Of a DNA stretch of 64,000 bases, positions 43,934 through 53,328 are shown one piece after another (positions within the stretch are counted from its first letter, which is position 1; every line of letters starts with the position of its first letter). Location: NCBI RefSeq assembly GCF_004745645.1, contig NZ_SRMB01000006.1, positions 1 to 64,000 of the forward strand, read 5' to 3'. The DNA comes from Hymenobacter metallicola. GTDB taxonomy: Bacteria; Bacteroidota; Bacteroidia; Cytophagales; Hymenobacteraceae. The position numbers were made by a program, and so were the translations under genes. The notes under the pieces were generated by a model. The model ran no database searches. It was not told the DNA's origin and saw nothing but the letters and a program-made list of their open reading frames with translations.

Positions 43934-44917
43934 ATGGAAATGCACAATACCCCTTGGGCACCGGACTGGGCGCTCTGGCTCTGGTTTGGCCTGACCCTGC
44001 TCTCGGTGCTCTACGTGGCCTGGGACCTGTTCACCCGCACGCCGGAGATGAAGGTTATGAAGTGGGGTTGGGTCCTGGTCACGCTCTACACCGGCCCGGT
44101 GGGCCTGCTCATTTACTGGTTTTCCTGCCGCGAGCCTTCGCCCGGCACCCACGAGGCCTTTATAGCGCCGCTCTGGAAGCAGGCCGTGGGCTCCACCATT
44201 CACTGCGCGGCGGGCGACGCGACGGGCATCATCGTGGCCGCCGCCCTCACCGGCTACTTTGGGCTGAGCATGGGCGTGGACATCTGGATAGAGTACGCCG
44301 CGGGCTTTGTCTTCGGCCTGTTCATCTTTCAGGCCCTGTTCATGAAGGACATGATGGGCCTGAGCTACGGGGAGGCCCTGCGCCAGTCCTTTCTGCCGGA
44401 GTGGATATCCATGAACGCCATGATGGCCGGCATGCTGCCCACCATGGTGATTCTGATGACCCGCGACATGCGGGCCATGGAAGCCACTTCGCCCTGGTTC
44501 TGGGCGGCCATGTCGGCCGCGACGCTGGTGGGCGTGGTGGTCTCCTACCCCGTCAACTACTGGCTGGTTAAAAACCAGCTCAAGCACGGCATGGGCACCG
44601 AGCGCGCCTTGGGCAAAGGCGGGGCGGCAATTGAAGAAGTCAGCGCTTCGGCGCATGCCGGCCATAGCATGGGTGGCATGTCGCACACCGCGTCTGCAGC
44701 CACTGCGCACGCGGGACATGCCATGGCCACGATGCCCATGAACATGGAAGGCGGAGCCCAGGTGTCGGGCTTGCGCAAAGCGGTGGTTACCCTGATAACG
44801 CTGGTGATGCTCGCCGTCGGCTACTGGCTGGCGGCCCGCTACGGCGACCTGTCCATGCGGCCCGGCGTGCCGATGGAGGCCATGCCGGGCATGGACATGC
44901 CGGGCCACCGAATGTAA
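43934..44917 (+). CDS. DUF4396 family membrane protein
   Basis: This 327-aa inner-membrane protein has about seven hydrophobic helices, with the DUF4396 pattern (LTLYTGPVGLLIYW, then AGDATGIIVAAAL and FQALFMKDMM). A His/Met-rich cytoplasmic or periplasmic loop (HAGHSMGGMSHTASAATAHAGHAM) near 235-265 and a Met-rich tail (AMPGMDMPGHRM) point to copper. DUF4396 genes travel with copper-resistance genes in many bacteria; function is unknown. The TATA-rich gap before it holds the terminator at 43884, and no regulon site was found upstream. Confidence 0.85.
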   Translation: MEMHNTPWAPDWALWLWFGLTLLSVLYVAWDLFTRTPEMKVMKWGWVLVTLYTGPVGLLIYWFSCREPSPGTHEAFIAPLWKQAVGSTIHCAAGDATGIIVAAALTGYFGLSMGVDIWIEYAAGFVFGLFIFQALFMKDMMGLSYGEALRQSFLPEWISMNAMMAGMLPTMVILMTRDMRAMEATSPWFWAAMSAATLVGVVVSYPVNYWLVKNQLKHGMGTERALGKGGAAIEEVSASAHAGHSMGGMSHTASAATAHAGHAMATMPMNMEGGAQVSGLRKAVVTLITLVMLAVGYWLAARYGDLSMRPGVPMEAMPGMDMPGHRM

Positions 44918-44918
44918 A

Positions 44919-44961
44919 TAGCCAGCGCGGCCCCAAACAAGTCATGGGGCCGCGCTGGCTA
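44919..44961. terminator. Bidirectional terminator
   Basis: A 17-bp perfect inverted repeat (tagccagcgcggcccca / tggggccgcgctggcta) with a nine-base loop starts directly after the DUF4396 stop. On the plus strand it ends the DUF4396 gene; on the minus strand it lies 42 bp past the stop of the 45003-45554 gene. Its symmetric placement between convergent genes suits a bidirectional terminator. Confidence 0.7.
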
Positions 44962-45002
44962 AATCAGAAGGCAGGCGGCGGCCTGCGGCGGTTAAAAGGC
45001 TT

Positions 45003-45554
45003 TTAGGCTTTTTTGACCAGGGCCATGCCGCATTTGGGGCAGCTGCCGGGCTTGTCGCTGGCACTGCCTTCGCACTTCATCGGGCATTCGTAGGCCGTGC
45101 CGGCCGTTTTGCCGGCTTTGGCGGCCGCGTCCAGCTTTTCAAACCGGGCGCTGAGCGAGCTGCCGTTGGCTTTCACGCTCACGATGGCCGTGCGCAGCAT
45201 CGAGCCGGCGGGCAGGGCGGCCACCAAATGGTCACCGGCGGGCGTGAGTTTCACCGTGCTGGTCTTGCCCGTCGTGCTAAGGAGCATGACCGAGCCGGTG
45301 GTGCGGTTAACGGCCAGGGAGTTCTCCTTGCCGTCGAGCAGGTACACGTGCACCTCGTTGGCGTGCTGCACCAATTCGATGTGGTACTTGCCCGCGGTGC
45401 GCACCGTGCCCCCGTGGGGAGATTTGTGGGCGTGGGTTTCACCAGCGGCCTTGTGGCCGTGGGCGGCGGCGCCAGGCTTGTGGCTGTGCTGGGCCGAAAG
45501 AGAAAGCGGGGCGGCGAGCATCGTAGCGGCCAGCAGGAAGTGCGAAGTTTTCAT
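45003..45554 (-). CDS. Secreted heavy-metal-binding domain protein
   Basis: This 183-aa protein is a paralogue of the 34518 protein: signal peptide (FLLAATMLAAPLSLSAQ), a His-rich segment (HSHKPGAAAHGHKAAGETH), the same beta-rich middle, and the C-terminal YHS-like metal domain (YECPMKCEGSASDKPGSC, CPKCGMALVKKA). The end of the gene is identical to the paralogue over 65 bp. It is convergent with the DUF4396 gene. Probable copper/silver binder in the periplasm. Confidence 0.88.
   Translation of the reverse strand: MKTSHFLLAATMLAAPLSLSAQHSHKPGAAAHGHKAAGETHAHKSPHGGTVRTAGKYHIELVQHANEVHVYLLDGKENSLAVNRTTGSVMLLSTTGKTSTVKLTPAGDHLVAALPAGSMLRTAIVSVKANGSSLSARFEKLDAAAKAGKTAGTAYECPMKCEGSASDKPGSCPKCGMALVKKA
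45004..45068. repeat. 65-bp identical segment shared with 34519-34583
   Basis: This segment encodes the last 20 residues of the metal-binding domain and is identical base for base to 34519-34583. The same orientation relative to the two genes argues for gene conversion or duplication. Confidence 0.9.
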
Positions 45555-45764
45555 GAGGGAAAGTTAAGGTAGTGCGACCAGTGGCCCATGGTGGGAATAT
45601 CGCCGGCAATGGTTGCTCGGGTGGGCAGTTATCATCATTTGTGCCAGTTTCATCGGAGACAAACAACCGAACCGACTGGATGAGGAAAGAGGCGCCTGAT
45701 TTGAGTTGACCGCGATTGCGCGCTTCTGTGCATCTTAGCTGCTTTATTGGCCTTACGCTCCTTT

Positions 45765-47015
<1,251 letters not shown>

Positions 47016-47030
47016 TGCTTTTACTGCGCA

Positions 47031-50000
47031 ATGAGCATTTCTAAACTCTTCCTGTTTGCAAAAAACACCGATGCCAGCGCCTCTATGCGGGGTTATCAGT
47101 ATCAGGTGTTTAAAACCGTTGAAACATGGCTCGAGAACTATCTGGACCAGGTGGACGAAGCAATTTATTGCGACTACGAAGAGGATATTTTTCAACACAA
47201 CGAGCTAACGCAAGCCGCTACGTTCCGCCAGCTAAAGCTGTATTCCACCCCTTTTTCTTTTCGTAGCGAGGAGATACAGAAGGCGGTGGCGCACTTCTTT
47301 ATGTTGCACGTTAAGACAGATTATGCGGCGAAGGACAAGGAGTTTGTTTTTGAAGCCAACAGTCGCATTGCGGAACACCGCGAGGGCAATGAGTCAGATT
47401 TGCTGCGCCGCTGGGTGACCAACCAGGAAGCTCTTCCCGATGTCCTGCTCACCGAGTGTGCTAAAAAGGTTAAAGCACTCGTCACGTCCTATGTGGACGA
47501 GCGTACCACGCAACTGGCTGACCAACTCGCCGAAAGGCTGAAGAAGAAAGCAGAGGACGCTCAGGCCATCTTGGTGATAGAGGCTGAAAGGCAGGTATTA
47601 TGGGAGGCGGTCACGGTTTTTCAAAAGCTTACTGACCGGGACTGGGACGATTTTACACGCCGTATTAAATGGCGCTTTGATGGCCTGAGCCCGGACGAGG
47701 CCTTCAAGGGCACCATTGCCCGCCTCGAAGAACTGGTGGCGCAGCTGCCGGATATGCCCAAGGAGCGGCGCAAGGGATTTTTGGGCATGCTGTGCATGCG
47801 GGTAGATATTAAAGCCTCCGAGCAGGCACCCGAGGACCGTAAGCTGGTGAATGGGGAACTCACGAACCTCCTGCTCCAGGCGGGCACCTTGGAAGACCTG
47901 TGGTACCACGAAGTATTCACCAAATGGAATGAAATCGGTCAGCCGACAGATTTTCGCCTCGGCGAATTTTACGAGGTGCTACAGGCTGTTTCTTACTGCC
48001 GGGCTGCCAAGACTCTGCAGTCCCACGACGCCTTCTGGATTGGCTTGCTCACTTGGTACATTTCGGAATTGCAACAGCAGCCCGAATTTCGAAAAAAGGG
48101 GCTTTACGAGCTAATCTGGCTCCGGATGCGGCCCACCGAGTATTTGGCGCCTGCTCTCGGGAATTTGTTCGGGTTGGAAGACCACATCCGGGAATACTTT
48201 AGCGACTTTTCCGCCTTCACCGCCGCCGGAGATTTCGAAGATATTCAGAGCCTGCTTTTCCTGGTAACGGCCTCCGCGTTAAACAAAAAGTCCGCGTTAA
48301 CCCCCGTAGAAACCGCCGGGTGGCTGCAGCAATTCAAGCTGCAGCTGGACCAGCTCCTGAGCCAAACGAGCAATGCTTCGGACTTGTGCCGGCTATTGGA
48401 GTGCTCCGCTAATTTCTACTTTTTTGCGAGCAGCCAAGACCGGAGCGAGAAGAATGTGGCCAAAATTATGGCGCCTTTAGAGCAGCTGTTGATAAATTTG
48501 GACGAAGCCCGTCTCTACAATGCGACGCAGTTGAGCAACCGTATCCACACGCACATCCGCTTGTTAATTCGGATGGACGAGGAAGAGAACGAGGTGCTGA
48601 TTGATGCATTTAGAGAGTTTGTCGGCCGACTTGACGCCGTGGTCGAAAAGAAGCGGGGTGCGCATGAGCGGGCCCGCCGCCTAGTGGTTTCAGGCGCCGC
48701 TTACCTGGAGACTAAAACCCCCACTGCCCTACTCAAAGCACTTCGGGATTTTCACGAGGCCAAAGCGTTGTGGCTGCAGGATGAGACGTTCGAGGGCTAT
48801 ACCCTGGCCTTGCTTAACATTGCCCAGGTCTACGGCGCCTTGGATATGCACTTCGCGGCGAAGTATTATGGGCTGTGGGCCACGTGGGTCAGCTGGCAGA
48901 AAGGCAGTCGTAAACTAGTGAAGCGAATTGCTCAGGGAATCGGCATGGTTTTCCACGCTGATTTCGTTCAGGGTGCTTGGTTTAGCGCCCTGCTGGACTT
49001 TGAGCTTTACATGATGTCGCGACATGAGTTCGACCCCGAACCTATCGACGCGGAGGGGACCGAGATGCCCCAGAAAAGCATCATGAATTATGGCTTTCTG
49101 TTGTATGCCGCGCCCCTTCTGGCCCCGGAATTACAGGTCATGACGCAAGCCAAATTATCCGAGGCCGGGTACTTAAAAGAAGAGTACCTGGATGAATTGC
49201 TGGCCGTACTTCAGGCTGACTTGCCGGAGCTTAAACTACGTGCCGGCCTTACCAAGAATTTTGCAGATGCCCCGCTTAACGACATGGGGCCCGAGCGCAC
49301 CGCTCGGTTTCACGCCTTAGCAATAGAATGGCACGTGCACTTTTCCAACTCGTACGAAATGACTGCCCTGGGCGAGGACTTCTGCGCCATGCTTCAGGTG
49401 TTGCTGGTGGAAATAGCGCTTTCCAAGGTTGACTTTCATTTGCCCAGTGGCCTTGTTGACCTCACCCTGGAAATTACCGATACCCCTCGCGAGCCCGAAC
49501 AGTTGCCCGATAATGGAAAGGCAAAGTGGAAGGCCTTTGTGCAGCGGGTTGACAGCTCGGACTATGAAGTAGTAAAACTGGGGGTTGCCTTCGTCAGCGT
49601 CGCGCTCAAAGCCATTCTGCAGGACATCAGCTTACTGCCCGTAACCGAGTATAACGAGGCGTTTTGGGGCCTCTTTACGGAAAGTAACCTGGGTGCAAAA
49701 TCCATGCAGGCAACCTCCTACCAGCGCATGTACCGGTCGATGTTTTCCGAAAAAGCGTTCGGGGCGTTTGGTCGCGATACGTTCTCTGCCCTGCCGGCCG
49801 TACCCGACTTCCCGTTGATTAACCTGTTCATGCAGCCGAAAGCAGGCCTCAGCAAGAAATACAATCCTTCAACCGCCGTCCAAAACATTGGAAACCGCTT
49901 TCAGAAAGCAGTGCGCAACATCCATCAGACACTTGCCCGCCTAAAGCTGGATGCCGGCTACGGTCCCTGGCTGCAAACCCTGCGGGAAGAAGGCTGGCCA

Positions 50001-50351
50001 GACTGGCAGATTGTTGTGGCCATGATGAACTTCATGCTCTCCTATAAAGCTAACCGACTAGTTGAAGGGCGCAAGTTCGCGACGCCAGCGGAACACCAAG
50101 CTGCCTTGAAAGTAGAGTTTCAGCGCATCCTGGAGCGAGACGAAGTAGAACTGCAGATGGAGTTTCCTCTGCAGGCATTCCAATCGGCTGAGTTTAGAAT
50201 GAGCTTGGAGCAAATGCCCATAATTTCTTTAAGCGCCTTCGGCTTGGAGAATAATGCCCGCTTTCCTAATCCTCGTGCAGTGAGGGAGTTCATGAATGAG
50301 CGATTTAATGTGCAGACCGATGTCAACGACGAGCACAATCCCTTGTTGTAA
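47031..50351 (+). CDS. Large protein with N-terminal Cap4/DUF4297-like nuclease pattern (defence candidate)
   Basis: This 1106-aa cytoplasmic protein has no recognised full-length relative. The N-terminus reads MRGYQYQVFKTVETWLENY, DYEEDI (48-53) and FRQLKLYSTPF (65-75). GxxYQ, an acidic residue and QxK in this order resemble the DUF4297/Cap4 type restriction-endonuclease-like domain. The rest, about 120-1100, is almost entirely helical, possibly TPR-like or HEAT-like repeats (for example at 590-640: ALLNIAQVYGALDMHFAAKYYG). Base composition is clearly lower in GC than the neighbours, with more T/A in third codon positions. The gene follows a nuclease-like gene and precedes HipB/HipA. Confidence 0.75.
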   Translation: MSISKLFLFAKNTDASASMRGYQYQVFKTVETWLENYLDQVDEAIYCDYEEDIFQHNELTQAATFRQLKLYSTPFSFRSEEIQKAVAHFFMLHVKTDYAAKDKEFVFEANSRIAEHREGNESDLLRRWVTNQEALPDVLLTECAKKVKALVTSYVDERTTQLADQLAERLKKKAEDAQAILVIEAERQVLWEAVTVFQKLTDRDWDDFTRRIKWRFDGLSPDEAFKGTIARLEELVAQLPDMPKERRKGFLGMLCMRVDIKASEQAPEDRKLVNGELTNLLLQAGTLEDLWYHEVFTKWNEIGQPTDFRLGEFYEVLQAVSYCRAAKTLQSHDAFWIGLLTWYISELQQQPEFRKKGLYELIWLRMRPTEYLAPALGNLFGLEDHIREYFSDFSAFTAAGDFEDIQSLLFLVTASALNKKSALTPVETAGWLQQFKLQLDQLLSQTSNASDLCRLLECSANFYFFASSQDRSEKNVAKIMAPLEQLLINLDEARLYNATQLSNRIHTHIRLLIRMDEEENEVLIDAFREFVGRLDAVVEKKRGAHERARRLVVSGAAYLETKTPTALLKALRDFHEAKALWLQDETFEGYTLALLNIAQVYGALDMHFAAKYYGLWATWVSWQKGSRKLVKRIAQGIGMVFHADFVQGAWFSALLDFELYMMSRHEFDPEPIDAEGTEMPQKSIMNYGFLLYAAPLLAPELQVMTQAKLSEAGYLKEEYLDELLAVLQADLPELKLRAGLTKNFADAPLNDMGPERTARFHALAIEWHVHFSNSYEMTALGEDFCAMLQVLLVEIALSKVDFHLPSGLVDLTLEITDTPREPEQLPDNGKAKWKAFVQRVDSSDYEVVKLGVAFVSVALKAILQDISLLPVTEYNEAFWGLFTESNLGAKSMQATSYQRMYRSMFSEKAFGAFGRDTFSALPAVPDFPLINLFMQPKAGLSKKYNPSTAVQNIGNRFQKAVRNIHQTLARLKLDAGYGPWLQTLREEGWPDWQIVVAMMNFMLSYKANRLVEGRKFATPAEHQAALKVEFQRILERDEVELQMEFPLQAFQSAEFRMSLEQMPIISLSAFGLENNARFPNPRAVREFMNERFNVQTDVNDEHNPLL

Positions 50352-50544
50352 CTTCTTGCTCCTACCTTTCAGTCACAGCGAATGAAGAAACTCAGATTGT
50401 ATTCTGATTTCCTTATCTCCTTATAGTGATGGGTTTCCGTTAATTTAATGAAGACAAGTTTCATAATGTAACTTTTGCGTGTCATTAAGTGGCGAATGGG
50501 TATTTAGTGCGAGGAATACGTATCATTATCGCATAGCTAGCTCC

Positions 50545-50574
50545 TTTGCTATTGGCTGATTAATGGTACCTTTA
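50545..50574 (+). promoter_or_regulatory. Promoter of the hipBA-like pair
   Basis: TTTG (50545-50548) and TACCTTTA (50567-50574) match the Bacteroidetes -33 and -7 elements with 18 bp between and one mismatch in the -7 box. The following inverted repeat at 50580 is well placed for autoregulation. Confidence 0.45.
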
Positions 50575-50579
50575 CGTAA

Positions 50580-50606
50580 CATTAACAAGGATAATGGCAG
50601 TTAATG
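50580..50606. promoter_or_regulatory. Inverted-repeat operator of the HipB-like regulator
   Basis: CATTAAC and GTTAATG are a perfect 7-bp inverted repeat separated by 13 bp, just past the -7 box, covering the expected transcription start. The arms suit an XRE-type dimer, consistent with HipB autorepression. Confidence 0.5.
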
Positions 50607-50624
50607 CTATCTAAAAGTGTCATT

Positions 50625-50951
50625 ATGGACTGGTACGCTTTGTCAGACGTAGCTGCGGTTAAAGAAATTGGCCGCAACCTGCAGCTTATTCGGCTGAATC
50701 AAGACATCTCGCAGCAGGAGATGGCAATACAAACGGGCTTGAGCCGACGGACCATCAGCCAAGTCGAAAACGGCCGGCCGGCCTCCACGCTGACGCTGGT
50801 GCAGCTGCTGCGCGCGCTGGGGCGGCTCGATGTGCTGGAAGTGCTGGAAGAGTCGGCTACCATCAGCCCCTTGCAAGCCGTGCGCCTAGCGGGCCAGCAA
50901 CGGCAGCGGGCCAGCCGCCGGGACGAGGAATCTTCAACAAGCGAACTATGA
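50625..50951 (+). CDS. hipB: HipB-like XRE-family antitoxin/regulator
   Basis: The chosen ATG at 50625 gives 108 aa; the in-frame ATG at 50604 would lie inside the operator and give 115 aa. The helix-turn-helix domain is clear at about 12-65 (IGRNLQLIRLNQDISQQEMAIQTGLSRRTISQ, split by motif), with GLSRRTISQVENG as the recognition-helix region. The tail is charged and may bind HipA. It overlaps the hipA start by four bases, so production of the two is coupled. It would repress its own promoter and neutralise HipA. Confidence 0.88.
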   Translation: MDWYALSDVAAVKEIGRNLQLIRLNQDISQQEMAIQTGLSRRTISQVENGRPASTLTLVQLLRALGRLDVLEVLEESATISPLQAVRLAGQQRQRASRRDEESSTSEL

Positions 50952-52285
50952 GCGCGCTAATAACTGCCACGGTTTCTATTTGGGGCCAGCGCGTCGGGTA
51001 CGTGCTATGGGAGGAAAAACGGCGCATTGGCGTCTTTGAATACGAGCCTGCCTTTCTTCGCACGGGACTGGAGTTGGCGCCGATTATCATGCCGCTGCCG
51101 GTAGGGCGGAAATCGCGCAAATTTGACTTTGCCACCCTTAACCGGGAAACCTACCAGGGACTGCCCGGTCTGCTGGCCGACAGTCTGCCCGACCGGTACG
51201 GGCGCCAGCTCATCGACGCCTGGCTGGCCGCCAAGGGGCGGGACGCGGCTTCCTTTACGCCCGTGGAGCATTTGTGCTACCTCGGCCACCGGGGGATGGG
51301 CGCGCTGGTGTACGAACCGGCCTCGCAGCCCGCGCTGGAAAAGGGCACCTCACTGGAAGTGGGCGAGCTCGTGAAATTCGCCCGGCAGGTGCTGACCAAC
51401 CGGGAAAGCCTGCACACGTCGCTGGGCACCAACGCCGCCGAGGGGCTGGCCGAAATCATCAGCGTGGGCACTTCCGCCGGTGGTGCCCGGGCCAAGGCCG
51501 TGATTGCCTATAACGCCGACACCAAAGAGGTCCGTTCAGGGCAAGTCGATGCCCCCGAGGGCTTCGAGCACTGGTTGCTCAAGCTTGACGGGGTAACCAA
51601 CGCCAGCTTGGGCGACCCGGCCGGCTACGGCCGCATCGAATACGCTTACCACCTGATGGCCCGGCAGGCGGGCCTGCAGATGACAGACTGCCAGCTACTG
51701 GAAGAGAACGGCCGGGCGCACTTCATGACGCGACGATTTGACCGGGTGGCAGGCAGCCAGCGGCTGCACATGCAAACACTCTGCGGCATGGCACACTTTG
51801 ATTACAATAAGCCCGGGCTTTACACCTACGAGCAGGCCTTTCAGGTCTTGCGGAAGCTGCGGCTGCCGCACCCGGCCGTGGAGGAGCTCTACCGGCGAAT
51901 GGTGTTCAACGTGGTGGCGCGTAACCAGGACGACCACACCAAGAACATCTCCTTCCTGATGAACCCGGCGGGCGAGTGGAGTCTGTCCCCGGCGTACGAC
52001 GTGACGTATTCCTACAACCCCACGGGCGAGTGGTCCAGCCACCACCAGATGTCGCTGGCGGGCAAGGTCGATGACTTTACGGAGGAGGACTTCCTGCAAC
52101 TAGCCAAGAATGTGCAGGTGAAAAAGCCGCGAGAGATAATCCAGCAGGTAGTCGACGCGGTAGCCAACTGGTCTACGTTTGCAGCCGAAGCGGACGTGCC
52201 GAAAAAGCAGCAACAGGCTATTGCCAAAACGCACCGCTTGCAGCTTTTCAACGGCCTTAAACAAGTAAACCCTTCGACGTTCTAG
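50948..52285 (+). CDS. hipA: HipA-like serine/threonine kinase toxin
   Basis: This 445-aa HipA-fold kinase has the N-terminal HipA_N-like region (MSALITATVSIWGQRVGY; LPGLLADSLPDRYGRQLID) and the C-terminal kinase domain. The catalytic part reads RNQDDHTKN (Asp at 328 in the HipA D309 position) and SLSPAYDVTY (Mg-binding Asp). The glycine-rich strand SVGTSAGGARAKA should bind ATP. HipA kinases of this type phosphorylate a tRNA synthetase or other target and cause growth arrest; here the target is unknown. It is coupled by overlap to hipB. Confidence 0.93.
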   Translation: MSALITATVSIWGQRVGYVLWEEKRRIGVFEYEPAFLRTGLELAPIIMPLPVGRKSRKFDFATLNRETYQGLPGLLADSLPDRYGRQLIDAWLAAKGRDAASFTPVEHLCYLGHRGMGALVYEPASQPALEKGTSLEVGELVKFARQVLTNRESLHTSLGTNAAEGLAEIISVGTSAGGARAKAVIAYNADTKEVRSGQVDAPEGFEHWLLKLDGVTNASLGDPAGYGRIEYAYHLMARQAGLQMTDCQLLEENGRAHFMTRRFDRVAGSQRLHMQTLCGMAHFDYNKPGLYTYEQAFQVLRKLRLPHPAVEELYRRMVFNVVARNQDDHTKNISFLMNPAGEWSLSPAYDVTYSYNPTGEWSSHHQMSLAGKVDDFTEEDFLQLAKNVQVKKPREIIQQVVDAVANWSTFAAEADVPKKQQQAIAKTHRLQLFNGLKQVNPSTF

Positions 52286-52315
52286 CAGTACCAATACTGT
52301 TAGGACGCCGAAGGG
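52270..52315 (+). terminator. Hairpin at the 3' end of hipA
   Basis: Arms cccttcgacgttct and aggacgccgaaggg pair with two mismatches, with an inner stem CAGTA / TACTG, across the hipA stop codon. It has no U-tract, so its role as terminator is weakly supported. Confidence 0.42.
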
Positions 52316-52383
52316 CTCGACAAGGGCTCAAGTGCCAGGAAGGCGGGGTTTTTCAACAGAGCGAGTTGCGCAGATTAACTCCC

Positions 52384-52767
52384 CTACTGCCCAATGACAT
52401 ACACGGGAACGGCCTGCGCATCGGCGCCCCTGGCCGTTTCTTTCTTCACCTCTTTGCCATCCAGCAGAATAGCGCAGGTAATTTCAGAGGCTGCCGTGCC
52501 GCCGTCGATGCTGGCTAGGATGGTCAGGTTGTCGCCCTGCTTCATGGTGCGCTTAAACTTGTAGCTCACTGGCAGCGGCGTGTTGCTGAGCGTCGTGTTG
52601 CCGCCGCTTTCGTTGGTGTAGCTCAGGTAGTCCGATACCGGGGCATTGGAAGTAACCTTGTACTCTACCTGATACTCTTTTGGCCCCGAGGGCGTCGCAT
52701 CGTTGTCTTTCGAGCAGCTGGTGGCCAGGGCCGCGCAGCTCAGCAGTAAATAAGCAAGTCGTTTCAT
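52384..52767 (-). CDS. MmpS-like lipoprotein of the conjugation region
   Basis: This 127-aa lipoprotein (MKRLAYLLLSCAALATSCSKDN, lipobox ATSC) has a beta-sandwich pattern: YKVTSNAPVSDYLSYTNE and FKRTMKQGDNLTILASIDG with Cys in ITCAILLDGKEVKKETA. This recalls the small MmpS-type/beta-sandwich lipoproteins of Bacteroidetes. It lies 15 bp downstream of the traO gene at the end of the conjugation operon. Its role in transfer is not known. Confidence 0.7.
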   Translation of the reverse strand: MKRLAYLLLSCAALATSCSKDNDATPSGPKEYQVEYKVTSNAPVSDYLSYTNESGGNTTLSNTPLPVSYKFKRTMKQGDNLTILASIDGGTAASEITCAILLDGKEVKKETARGADAQAVPVYVIGQ

Positions 52768-52782
52768 AGGTCAGAAAGGTGG

Positions 52783-53322
52783 TTAGCGGAAGTGATACCG
52801 CAGGCCGGCACTCGCGTTGCCGGGCCATTGGTCGATTAAAGGGTTGTTGAACAGGTAGCCTTTCGTGCCGGTAGCCACGAGGGAAAGGCGGTTGCCGAGG
52901 AAGAAATCAACTTCGGCCCCGGCTTGCGGGCCGTAGGTGAAGCGTTGCGGCTCGCTGGCATCGGCAGCCAACTCGCCCGTGCGATTCTCTTTGGTGCGCT
53001 CGTAGCCGGCCTCCGCCCCGATGAGCAGATGCACGTAGGCAAACTCCCCAATGCGGAACAGTTGCGGGGCGATGAACAGCCGGCCCTGATAGGTCGAGTA
53101 TTCACCCTGGGTGCGCAGGTTGCCGGCATCCCGCAGACCACTGGCCCGCAGGGCCAGCTTGTTGGTGAGCATGGAAGTGTAGCTCAACTCGTAGTAGTCG
53201 CCTTTTTCGGAGCGCCCGAGGTGGGCACCCCAGCTGGAAATGTGTTTAACGTGGCGTTGAGCCAGGGCCGGCGATGTGCCGGCCCCAGCCATTGCAAGCG
53301 CCACAAGCAGGAGCTTTTTCAT
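52783..53322 (-). CDS. traO: Conjugal transfer protein TraO (outer-membrane barrel)
   Basis: This 179-aa protein has a signal peptide (MKKLLLVALAMAGAGTSPALA) and a run of amphipathic strands with Gly and aromatic ends (RLFIAPQLFRIGEFAYVHLLIG; GYLFNNPLIDQWPGNASAG ends with LRYHFR). This fits the outer-membrane beta-barrel TraO of Bacteroidetes conjugation systems (TraO of CTnDOT type). It lies 6 bp from the upstream VirB5-like gene's stop. The exact role of TraO in transfer is not known. Confidence 0.75.
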   Translation of the reverse strand: MKKLLLVALAMAGAGTSPALAQRHVKHISSWGAHLGRSEKGDYYELSYTSMLTNKLALRASGLRDAGNLRTQGEYSTYQGRLFIAPQLFRIGEFAYVHLLIGAEAGYERTKENRTGELAADASEPQRFTYGPQAGAEVDFFLGNRLSLVATGTKGYLFNNPLIDQWPGNASAGLRYHFR

Positions 53323-53328
53323 GCGGGT

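Larger units (their letters stand above)
50352..50624. other. AT-rich intergenic region before hipB
   Basis: This 273-bp gap is clearly AT-rich and holds the hipB promoter (50545-50574) and operator (50580-50606). The hexamer gtgtcatta occurs twice (50479 and 50615). Nothing coding is supported. Confidence 0.5.
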
